Positions 34,998-42,421 of a stretch of DNA of 64,000 nucleotides are shown piece by piece. Location: contig NZ_BAYA01000009.1 of NCBI RefSeq assembly GCF_000685015.1, positions 124,001 through 188,000 of the forward strand, in the 5' to 3' direction. How positions within the stretch are numbered: position 1 is the stretch's first letter; the number at the start of each line of letters is the position of its first letter. A program made the position numbers and the translations under genes. The notes below the pieces were generated by a model. The model saw only the letters and a list, made by a program, of their open reading frames with translations. It had not been told where the DNA came from and did no database searches. The stretch is from Paraburkholderia bannensis NBRC 103871. Lineage in GTDB: Bacteria > Pseudomonadota > Gammaproteobacteria > Burkholderiales > Burkholderiaceae.

Positions 34998-36581
34998 ATG
35001 AAGCGCACCCTCATCGCAGCGGCAGTCCTCGCAACGGCAGCAACGTCTTCGTTCGCAGCCTCGAACTCCGCCTACCTGTTCAATTACACGGCAGTGGGCG
35101 AACAAGTGGGCATCGAAGGCTGGGTCAGCCTGTACGGCTGCGTCGCCGTCTCCAGCACCGCTGGCGCTGTTATCAACAACTCGCAGACCACCAGCGGCGG
35201 CACGCTCCTGCCCCAGGCACAGAGCTATGTCACCGGCAACGTGAAGACCACGTATGACAACAACACGTGGAGCGTGACGGGCACCGGCACCAACACGAGC
35301 TACAAGAACTCGTCGTACGCAACGGCCGACCAGTCGGCATCGTCGAGCTCGTCGTCGCACTCGCAGAGCGCTTCGTCGTCTTCGTCGAAGTCCTCGTCGA
35401 GCAGCTCGAACTTCTCGAAGACCCTTAACGCAGGCGTCTCGGCCGACTACCACGTCACCACCGACAGCGGCAACGCCAGCAACTCGACGTCGGCCAGCAC
35501 GTACAACAACACCGGCGACAAGGCCGTCGCAACGGCGTACACGAGCACGGGCAACAACACGTCGACGAAGTCGCAAAGCGCCAGCGGCAACGCCGATGTC
35601 AACGCGTCGTGGTACCACACCGGCAACCATCACAACGGTACGGCTGGTGCCGCCATCAACGGCGCCGAATCGACGACGCAAACGGCGACGAACTCGCACA
35701 ACAACACGGACAACACGTCCAAGGGCGTGGCCTGGACGGCGTCGGACAACAAGAGCTCGACCAGCAACTCGACGAACGCGAACAGCGCCTATGCCGATGG
35801 CACGGGCAGCGCAGCACTGTCCGCCTACGTGAACGGCTCAAGCTCGAAGTCGAGCAGTTCCAGCAAGTCCGCCAGCAGCTCGTCGAGCGAATCGCGTTCG
35901 AGCCAGAGCGCCGATGCTCACTCGTATGCGAAGGCGACGCAGGAAAGCAAGGCATGGGGCTATAGCGTGAGCGACTCGCTGAACACGGTCAACGAAACGA
36001 CGACCGGTTCGGTTACGCAGCACTACGACACGCAAGTCGCAGGCACGCTCAACGCCACGACGGGCAGCGACGCAGCAACGGGCGTCACGGGCAACCTGGG
36101 CGTGAACATCGCCGAAGGCATCAACAACGCACAGAGCAACAACGTCGCTCTCGCGTCCGTCGATGTGGGCAATGTGTTCGGCAACGCTCAGATCTTCAAC
36201 ACTCAAGCTTCTGGCGGCAGCGCAAGCGTGAAAAACTTCAACCTGAATGCGTCGGTGGGTGATGGCTCGCTCGCCAGCGTATCGGGCAACGTGGGCGTGA
36301 ACGTCGCATCGGGTATCGGCAACGCGCAGAACAACAGCCTCGCCGGCTCGGTGACGACGTCGAGCAACGCTGGCACCGCCAAGACGACGGCGATGGTCGC
36401 AACCGACAACAACGTGCAGGACGCGGCGATGACGGCCACGGGTCAGTTCCAGGGCACGGCTTCGCTCGGCGCAGGTGCACTCGCCGGCGCCAGCGGCAAC
36501 ATCGGTGTGAACATCGCCGGCGGTATCGGCAACCTGCAGCACAACGGCATGGCCATCGCCGCAATCAGCAACGGCCACTAA
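34998..36581 (+). CDS. fapC: Major amyloid subunit, FapC-like, Ser/Asn-rich with three C-terminal repeats
   Basis: A 527-residue exported protein (signal peptide cut near FAAS, residue 21). Residues about 110-310 are dominated by Ser, Asn, Thr and Ala, including long serine runs at 113-139 and 281-303. The C-terminal part carries three repeats of 18 residues with GN-x-GVN-[IV]-A-x-GI-x-N-x-Q-x-N at 364-381, 429-446 and 499-516, with linkers of 47 and 52 residues. The repeats closely resemble cross-beta repeats of functional amyloids. Only one Cys is present (Cys 48), so the CxxC of Pseudomonas FapC is missing. It lacks the C39-type motif found in four neighbours. A strong hairpin follows. Confidence 0.8.
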   Translation: MKRTLIAAAVLATAATSSFAASNSAYLFNYTAVGEQVGIEGWVSLYGCVAVSSTAGAVINNSQTTSGGTLLPQAQSYVTGNVKTTYDNNTWSVTGTGTNTSYKNSSYATADQSASSSSSSHSQSASSSSSKSSSSSSNFSKTLNAGVSADYHVTTDSGNASNSTSASTYNNTGDKAVATAYTSTGNNTSTKSQSASGNADVNASWYHTGNHHNGTAGAAINGAESTTQTATNSHNNTDNTSKGVAWTASDNKSSTSNSTNANSAYADGTGSAALSAYVNGSSSKSSSSSKSASSSSSESRSSQSADAHSYAKATQESKAWGYSVSDSLNTVNETTTGSVTQHYDTQVAGTLNATTGSDAATGVTGNLGVNIAEGINNAQSNNVALASVDVGNVFGNAQIFNTQASGGSASVKNFNLNASVGDGSLASVSGNVGVNVASGIGNAQNNSLAGSVTTSSNAGTAKTTAMVATDNNVQDAAMTATGQFQGTASLGAGALAGASGNIGVNIAGGIGNLQHNGMAIAAISNGH

Positions 36582-36678
36582 GCAGTCCAGAAGTCGTAGC
36601 AAACCAGGGCTGTACCTAGACGCACCGGCCGCCGCCACACGCGGCCGGTGTGCAACCAGACAAAAGCAGGAGACCACC
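36582..36678 (+). other. Intercistronic hairpin after the major subunit gene
   Basis: The ten-base perfect stem CACCGGCCGC / GCGGCCGGTG (36623-36632 and 36641-36650) with an eight-base loop lies in the 97-base gap. It has no T run, so it may protect the upstream mRNA 3' end or partly attenuate transcription, making more subunit than secretion machinery. Confidence 0.55.
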
Positions 36679-37398
36679 ATGTCCGGGCTCGTATCGTCCC
36701 CGGCGTCAAGGATGTGTGCTGTCGCGCTGGCGCTCTGTGCCACCGCGGCTTTCATGCCTGTGCACGCGCAATCGACAATCGACGCAACGCATCTGGTCGG
36801 CGTACCGATCAAGCTGCCGCTGCGCTCGATGCGCGATATCCGCTACAGCAGCATCGTCAGCCAGCAATACGACTACAGCTGCGGCGCCGCCGCGCTCGCA
36901 ACGCTGCTCAAGTATGGCTACGGCATCGACATCCCCGAACCGGAACTGATCCGCCGGATGATGGTGTACTCCACGCCCGAAGTCGTCGTGAAGAACGGTT
37001 TCTCCATGCTCGACATGAAGAAGTTCGTCGAAACGATCGGCCTGCGCGGGCGCGGCTTCCGTGTCAACACCGACGCCCTGTATCACTTGCAGATTCCCGT
37101 GCTCGTGCTCATGAACATCGATGGCTACGAGCATTTCGTGATCGTCAAGCACGCCGAAAACGGCCGCGTCTTCATTGCGGATCCGGCGCTTGGAAACCGA
37201 ATCGTGGCTGAGGACGATTTTGCGAAGACCTGGAATGGTCTCGTCTTCGCGGTGCTCGGCAAACCGTTCCTGGAGGACTCTCCGCTGTTGCAGAACAACG
37301 AGTCGCTCGCGCTGAAGCTGCGCGAGAACGCCCTGCTCAACGGCACCGCCGCGACTCCCTTCTTCGAATACGGCCTCGATAAGGCCGTCATGTTCTGA
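36679..37398 (+). CDS. fapD: Periplasmic C39-like cysteine peptidase, FapD-like
   Basis: A 239-residue protein with a signal peptide ending PVHAQ at about residue 31. The catalytic set of the C39 family is complete: Gln 62 or 63 for the oxyanion hole, Cys 68 in YDYSCGAAALATLLKYG, His 152 in GYEHFVIVKH and Asp 168 in FIADPALGN. Unlike bacteriocin exporters it has no ABC transporter domains and acts alone in the periplasm. This matches FapD of Pseudomonas, a predicted protease needed for amyloid export or assembly. The motifs in four neighbouring exported proteins are candidate cleavage sites. Confidence 0.9.
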   Translation: MSGLVSSPASRMCAVALALCATAAFMPVHAQSTIDATHLVGVPIKLPLRSMRDIRYSSIVSQQYDYSCGAAALATLLKYGYGIDIPEPELIRRMMVYSTPEVVVKNGFSMLDMKKFVETIGLRGRGFRVNTDALYHLQIPVLVLMNIDGYEHFVIVKHAENGRVFIADPALGNRIVAEDDFAKTWNGLVFAVLGKPFLEDSPLLQNNESLALKLRENALLNGTAATPFFEYGLDKAVMF

Positions 37399-37412
37399 AG
37401 TACACAAGAGTC

Positions 37413-38264
37413 ATGAACCGCAACCTCTCACAGACTGGCATCGCTGCAGGCATCTGCGCGCTCGCCTGCGCTTATTCGCACGGCGCAAGCGCCGCCGAGA
37501 GCCTTGCCGCCACGCAGCCTCCGTTGCCCATCGCCCCCGCCTTTCTCGCCGGCGGCGGCGACGCCCTTCCCGTGCACTGCGAACCCGTCGACGACGACGT
37601 GCTCGCGCATCAGACCGGCAAGTACGCCGGCAACGACATGATTTCGGGCGTCGTCCTGAACGTCATCTCGCAATGGCAACTGCCCAACGGCGCCACCGCC
37701 ACCGCCCAGGGCGCGCTCACGGTCGTGCAGAACACGGCCAACCAGCTGAGCGCCAGCGTGCAAACGAGCGCCAAGGTCACCGACCCCGTCGCGGGCGGCA
37801 CCACCACGGCCAACAGCGGCGCCTCGCCGAATACATCGGCAACGGGCGGCCAGAACGTGTCGGTCAACGGCGTCTCGCAGGTCACCCAGGTGGCCGGCAA
37901 CAACAACGTTGGCTCCAACGCCGCGACGATCGATTACACCAACAGCACGGGCGGCACGCAGCTTTCGGGGCTCGCGAACACGCCCAGCGCCTCCGCTTCG
38001 AACGCCAACGGCACCATCCGGGCCGGCATCGCGTTCGGCGGCAACGGCATCAACGTCACGTTGCAGACACCCGCCGGTATCGCGACGCAAAACATCATGC
38101 CGAGCAACACGGCGCAGGCGGGCGCGATCGCCCAGCTGCTCCAGGTCGCGGGAAATAACCAGCAGGTCGCCAATCAGTTGTCGCTCAGCCTGCAGACGCA
38201 GCAGATGAGCGCGCAAATGATCCGGCAGGCCGGCGTATTACAGGCTCTGCGCAATATCCGCTGA
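37413..38264 (+). CDS. fapE: FapE-like exported protein with processing motif
   Basis: A 283-residue protein with a signal peptide ending ASAAE near residue 28. Residues 59-70, VDDDVLAHQTGK, align with the motif of the first operon gene (both contain DD-x2-L-x-HQ-x-G), followed by a hydrophobic MISGVVLNVISQW. Two degenerate amyloid-like segments, SQVTQVAGNNNVGSNAA (155-171) and AQLLQVAGNNQQVANQL (240-256), recall the Asn/Gln pattern of the subunits. FapE is a minor fibre component in Pseudomonas. The assignment rests mainly on gene order and composition. It begins 14 bases after fapD. Confidence 0.7.
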   Translation: MNRNLSQTGIAAGICALACAYSHGASAAESLAATQPPLPIAPAFLAGGGDALPVHCEPVDDDVLAHQTGKYAGNDMISGVVLNVISQWQLPNGATATAQGALTVVQNTANQLSASVQTSAKVTDPVAGGTTTANSGASPNTSATGGQNVSVNGVSQVTQVAGNNNVGSNAATIDYTNSTGGTQLSGLANTPSASASNANGTIRAGIAFGGNGINVTLQTPAGIATQNIMPSNTAQAGAIAQLLQVAGNNQQVANQLSLSLQTQQMSAQMIRQAGVLQALRNIR

Positions 38265-38370
38265 GAGACAGAGTCCACAACCAGAGCTCACGACTATCGC
38301 CAACCCAGATGCGCCGCCCACCGCCATGGGCGGCCACATAACAGAAGGAGGCCCGAGAAGGAGACCAGTA

Positions 38371-38393
38371 CACGCAGGCCGAGGCCCTGCGTG
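38371..38393 (+). other. Hairpin upstream of the FapF-like gene
   Basis: CACGCAGG / CCTGCGTG forms a perfect eight-base stem with a seven-base loop in the 214-base leader before the secretion pore gene. No T run follows. The rest of the leader has no gene. Confidence 0.45.
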
Positions 38394-38478
38394 ACGTATC
38401 GAGGAGGTGCATCGACGTGCGCGGGTACGGGACCAGGGGGTCCGGTCATGCGGGCGAATTCGATCCGGGGGAAGAAAA

Positions 38479-39963
38479 ATGAACACGATATTCAAGACGG
38501 CGGCGCCGCACGTGCGGCTCGCGGCCATTCCTGTAGCCGTACTGGTATTCACGCTTGCGCAAAACGCCAACGCGCAGGCGCTGCAAGGCCAGTCGCTGGA
38601 AGATCGGCTCAACACGCTCATGCGCGTGGTCGACGAGCAGCAACGCCAGATCCAGTCGCTAGAGCGCCAGGTCACCAACCTGGAAATGTCCCAGCGCGGA
38701 CGCGGCATGCCGGGCGCCGGTGCGCCCGACGCCGCCTCCGGCACGAGTGTCGCCGAGCAGCCTGGCGCGGACGGCCTGCCCGTCCCGCTGCCGCCGCTCG
38801 CGCAGGCGCTGCCCGGTGCAACCGCGCCCGGCGCGCTCACGGGCACCGCTACCGGCGTGCCGGTGAACCCGCCCTCGCCCGATGCGGGCGCGACCAACAA
38901 CGCGACCGGTTCGTCGGCGGCTAGCGGCCCGCAGCAGGGCGCGCCCGTCGGCGTGAACCCGAACAACCCGACCGTCGGCGAGACGCAGAAGAACGCGGAA
39001 CCCGAGCGCACCCAGGCCGAACAGGCCGTCGTGCAGCGCGAGCATGCGCCGCTCTTCGACCACAAGCTCACGCTCGACTGGGGTATCAGCGACACCTATT
39101 ACGATCGCCGCCAGTTGCAGCTGTCGGGCTTCCTCGCGCTCGATGCGATTTTCCTCGGCAACATCAATCTGGGCGAAACCAAGTCGCACCAGATCATGGC
39201 CGACCTGGACACGCGGTACGGCCTGACCGACCGCATGAGCATCGACGTCGACGTACCCTACATCTACCGCCACAGCAGCTTCATCGTGGGCGGCGCGGGC
39301 GGCTCGGCCAGTTCGTTGTCCGATTCGTCGGTGAACTCGAACGCCATCGGCGACGTGAACTTCGGGATCTACTACCAGTTCCTGAAGGAAACCAACAACA
39401 TGCCCGACGTGGTCGGCAGCCTGCGCGTGAAGACGCCGACCGGCACCTCGCCGTTCGGCATCAAGGTGCAGCAGATCTCGCAGGACAACACCAACCTCGT
39501 CGCACCGACCAAGCTGCCCACCGGCACGGGTTTCTGGAACGTGACGGCAGGCCTGTCCGTGCTCAAGACCTACGATCCGGTCGTGCTGTTCGGCAGCCTC
39601 TCCTACACCTACAACATTTCGCGGTCGTTCTCCGATATCTCGTCGGTCATTGGGCAGACCCAGCCGGCCGACGTGAAGCTCGGCGACATCATCCAGTTCG
39701 GCGGCGGCGTCGCGCTCGCCTTCTCCGACAAGGATTCCGCCAGCATCTCCTACACCATGGCCATCGAGCCACAATCGAAGACCAAGGCGCCCGGCGGCAG
39801 CTGGACGGGCGTGCCAGGCAGCGAGACGACCGCCTCGGTGCTCAACTTCGGGCTCAATCACGTGGTCAACAAGCACCTGACGATCAACGGCGCCGTGTCC
39901 GTCGGCCTCACGCCCGACGCACCGAACTTCGTCGTCGGCGTGCGGTTCCCCTACACCTTCTGA
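38479..39963 (+). CDS. fapF: Outer membrane amyloid secretion pore, FapF-like
   Basis: A 494-residue protein: signal peptide to about NANAQ (residue 33), a short coiled coil at about 38-72 (LEDRLNTLMRVVDEQQRQIQ), a Pro/Gly/Ala-rich linker to about 190, then a beta-barrel with alternating strands (for example MSIDVDVPYIYRH, VTAGLSVLKTYD) ending in the aromatic FVVGVRFPYTF, the terminal Phe suiting BAM insertion. A trimeric coiled-coil gate plus barrel is the known design of FapF. I start at MNTIFKTAAP; the upstream in-frame extension has no signal peptide. The stop overlaps the next start (TGATG). Confidence 0.82.
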   Translation: MNTIFKTAAPHVRLAAIPVAVLVFTLAQNANAQALQGQSLEDRLNTLMRVVDEQQRQIQSLERQVTNLEMSQRGRGMPGAGAPDAASGTSVAEQPGADGLPVPLPPLAQALPGATAPGALTGTATGVPVNPPSPDAGATNNATGSSAASGPQQGAPVGVNPNNPTVGETQKNAEPERTQAEQAVVQREHAPLFDHKLTLDWGISDTYYDRRQLQLSGFLALDAIFLGNINLGETKSHQIMADLDTRYGLTDRMSIDVDVPYIYRHSSFIVGGAGGSASSLSDSSVNSNAIGDVNFGIYYQFLKETNNMPDVVGSLRVKTPTGTSPFGIKVQQISQDNTNLVAPTKLPTGTGFWNVTAGLSVLKTYDPVVLFGSLSYTYNISRSFSDISSVIGQTQPADVKLGDIIQFGGGVALAFSDKDSASISYTMAIEPQSKTKAPGGSWTGVPGSETTASVLNFGLNHVVNKHLTINGAVSVGLTPDAPNFVVGVRFPYTF

Positions 39964-41663
39964 TGAATACGAGGTCAATCGTGCGCGAATCCTCACATCT
40001 GAGCGCCAACGTGACGTCGTTCGCCGGGGCGGGCCAGCGGCTCGCCGTGGTGGGACAGTCGCCGCACGCCGCCTTGCAGGCGGACGCGGCCGTCGAAGGC
40101 TCGGCGGGTACGGTAGATTCAACTGCGCGTGGCGTCGATGCGCCCAGCGCGTCGAATGCGACAAACGTTGCAAATGCAACGAATGCGACGAGTGCGACGA
40201 ATGCAGCGAAGTCCAGCGATGGCAGGCCGATTGCCGACATCGACCGGATGTTGCTCTACGTCGCCCGCACGCCGGACACGCAACTCGGCGCCTACCTGAA
40301 GAGCCGCGGCTGGGAAGTCGCCATGGCGAAGAGCGCGCACGAAGCCACGCGCCTCGTGAAGCAAGAGCCGACCTGCGCGGGCATCATCGACCTGACCGGC
40401 TTCGCGCCGCGCGACCTGGCCGGACTCGAATCGGTGCTGCGCCTGCAACAGGTAGGCTGGATCGCACTGACCGACGCACAGCGCCTGACCGATCCGGAAG
40501 TGCGCCGCCTGATCCGCCACTACTGCTTCGACTACGTGCACCTGCCGGTCGCGCCCGCGACGCTCGACTATCTGGTCGGCCACGCCTTCGGCATGGTCAC
40601 GCTGTGCGATCTCGACGAGGCCCCCGCCTCGGCGACGAGCCAGGACGAAGACGAGATGGTAGGCACCTGCGAGGCGATGCAGCAGCTCTTTCGCACGATC
40701 CGCAAGGTGGCGAACACCGATGCGTCGGTGTTCATCTCGGGCGAATCCGGCACCGGCAAGGAGCTGACCGCGCTTGCGATCCACGAGCGCTCGCCGCGGC
40801 GCAAGTCGCCGTTCGTGCCGATCAACTGCGGCGCGATCCCGAACCATCTTCTGCAATCCGAACTATTCGGCTACGAGCGCGGCGCCTTCACGGGTGCGAA
40901 CCAGCGCAAGATCGGCCGCGTCGAAGCGGCCAACGGCGGCACGCTGTTCCTCGACGAAATCGGCGACCTGCCGATGGAAAGCCAGGCGAGCCTGCTGCGC
41001 TTCCTCCAGGAAGGCAAGATCGAGCGGCTGGGCGGCCACGAGCAGATTCCCGTGGACGTGCGCATCATTTCGGCGACTCACGTCGATCTCGAAGCGGCGA
41101 TGCGCGACGGACGGTTTCGCGCCGACCTGTTCCATCGCCTGTGCGTGCTGCGTGTGGACGAGCCGCCGCTGCGCGCGCGCGGCAAGGACATCGAGATCCT
41201 CGCGCATCACGTGCTGCACAAGTTCAAGATGGACAGCGCGCGCAAGATCCGCGGCTTCACGCCCGACGCCATCGAGGCCATGTACAACTACAACTGGCCC
41301 GGCAACGTGCGCGAGATGATCAACCGCGTGCGCCGCGCGATCGTGATGGCCGAGAGCAAGCTGATTTCGGCGGAAGACCTCGACCTCGGTCAGTTCACCG
41401 AGCAGCAGACGGTCACGCTCGCGCAGGCGCGCGAGGCCGCCGAGAAGCGCGCGATCGAGGCCGCGCTGCTGCGGCACCGCCATCGTTTGACCGAAGCGGC
41501 GGCGGATCTCGGCATTTCGCGGGTGACGCTGTACCGGCTGATGGGCACGCATGGGTTGCGCGACGAAAAGTCGATTTTTGGCGGAGAGGCCGAGAATCAG
41601 GCGGAGGGTCACGCCGACGTTCACGCCGAAAGCCCCGCGCTGCCGGAGCATCCTGCCGATTGA
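39963..41663 (+). CDS. Sigma-54 dependent activator, VpsR-like, last gene of the Fap-like operon
   Basis: A 566-residue paralogue of the activator at 31153-32544. A unique 92-residue N-terminal extension includes an Asn-Ala-Thr-rich segment (residues about 64-83) encoded by nine-base repeats. It is followed by the receiver-like domain with Asp 143 in IIDL, Walker A GESGTGKE (260-267), GAFTGA (307-312), Walker [10 protein letters not shown] and a Fis-type HTH with [14 protein letters not shown]. The ATG overlaps the fapF stop by one base, so its level follows the operon. If it activates the same promoter this would be positive feedback. Confidence 0.9.
   Translation: MNTRSIVRESSHLSANVTSFAGAGQRLAVVGQSPHAALQADAAVEGSAGTVDSTARGVDAPSASNATNVANATNATSATNAAKSSDGRPIADIDRMLLYVARTPDTQLGAYLKSRGWEVAMAKSAHEATRLVKQEPTCAGIIDLTGFAPRDLAGLESVLRLQQVGWIALTDAQRLTDPEVRRLIRHYCFDYVHLPVAPATLDYLVGHAFGMVTLCDLDEAPASATSQDEDEMVGTCEAMQQLFRTIRKVANTDASVFISGESGTGKELTALAIHERSPRRKSPFVPINCGAIPNHLLQSELFGYERGAFTGANQRKIGRVEAANGGTLFLDEIGDLPMESQASLLRFLQEGKIERLGGHEQIPVDVRIISATHVDLEAAMRDGRFRADLFHRLCVLRVDEPPLRARGKDIEILAHHVLHKFKMDSARKIRGFTPDAIEAMYNYNWPGNVREMINRVRRAIVMAESKLISAEDLDLGQFTEQQTVTLAQAREAAEKRAIEAALLRHRHRLTEAAADLGISRVTLYRLMGTHGLRDEKSIFGGEAENQAEGHADVHAESPALPEHPAD
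40155..40208 (+). repeat. Imperfect nine-base tandem repeat inside the activator gene
   Basis: Six units related to AATGCGACG run in frame and encode an Asn-Ala-Thr linker. In-frame slippage would change linker length without a frameshift. Confidence 0.6.
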
Positions 41664-41810
41664 CGCGTGGCGACGCTGCGGCCCGATGATGTACGCATAT
41701 CGGCCGCGGCGACGTCCAGGCGCCGATGCGGTTCGAAACGCGCCGTCGGGTAGAATCGATGGGATCGACCTTTCAATCCCATCGCAATTCGACTCTCTCC
41801 GACCCACTCG

Positions 41811-42308
41811 ATGACGACGCTCACCCTGATCGTCGCTCGCGCCCAAAACGGCGTGATCGGCCGCGACAACGAGCTGCCCTGGCGGCTGCCCGAAGACCTC
41901 GCTTTCTTCAAGCGCACCACCATGGGCGCGCCCATCGTGATGGGCCGCAAAACCCACGAATCGATCGGCCGCGCCCTGCCCGGACGGCGCAACATCGTCG
42001 TCACGCGCGACGCCGGCAAGCGCTTTGCCGGCTGCGACACGGTGACGAGCCTCGAAGCCGCGCTTGAGCTTGCGGGCCAGGACCAGGCGCCCGAGGCGTT
42101 CCTGATCGGCGGCGCGCAGCTTTACGCTGAAGGCATCGCGCTCGCTCACAAGCTGATCGTCACGGAAATCGCCGCCGATTTCGAAGGCGACGCGCACTTC
42201 CCCGCGCCTGACGCGGCGGTCTGGGTTGAGACAGCGCGCGAGACACTGCATGCGAATGCGCCGAATAACTTCGACTTTGCGTTCGTGGCTTACGAACGGC
42301 GCGATTGA
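41811..42308 (+). CDS. folA: Dihydrofolate reductase FolA
   Basis: A 165-residue enzyme regenerating tetrahydrofolate with NADPH, needed after the ThyA reaction. Landmarks: [29 protein letters not shown] at the N-terminus (Trp and Leu of the substrate loop), [16 protein letters not shown] for NADPH binding, and [12 protein letters not shown]. Acidic residue Asp at the E. coli Asp27 position is in PEDL. Length is typical. It lies 147 bases after the activator gene with no strong terminator between, so some read-through is possible. Confidence 0.95.
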   Translation: MTTLTLIVARAQNGVIGRDNELPWRLPEDLAFFKRTTMGAPIVMGRKTHESIGRALPGRRNIVVTRDAGKRFAGCDTVTSLEAALELAGQDQAPEAFLIGGAQLYAEGIALAHKLIVTEIAADFEGDAHFPAPDAAVWVETARETLHANAPNNFDFAFVAYERRD

Positions 42309-42346
42309 GCGCGATTGAGCGATTCGCTTCGCTGGATCCAAAACAA

Positions 42347-42372
42347 AACGGCACGCCAGAGCGTGCCGTTTT
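42347..42372. terminator. Bidirectional terminator between folA and pmbA
   Basis: Perfect ten-base stem AACGGCACGC / GCGTGCCGTT with a four-base loop and flanking A and T runs. Confidence 0.85.
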
Positions 42373-42421
42373 CGCATCTGCAGAGCGCCTGAAGCGCCCT
42401 CCCCAAACAATTGACTGCCGC

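Noticed and set aside
35100..36000. Possible CRISPR or satellite from the serine-rich coding repeats
   Set aside because: The repeats are amino acid composition only, without regular DNA repeat-spacer structure.
35944..36020. A C39-type motif in the major subunit (around VSDSLNTV, residues 324-331)
   Set aside because: The Asp to Leu spacing is one residue short and no Gly follows at the right position, so it does not align with the other four.
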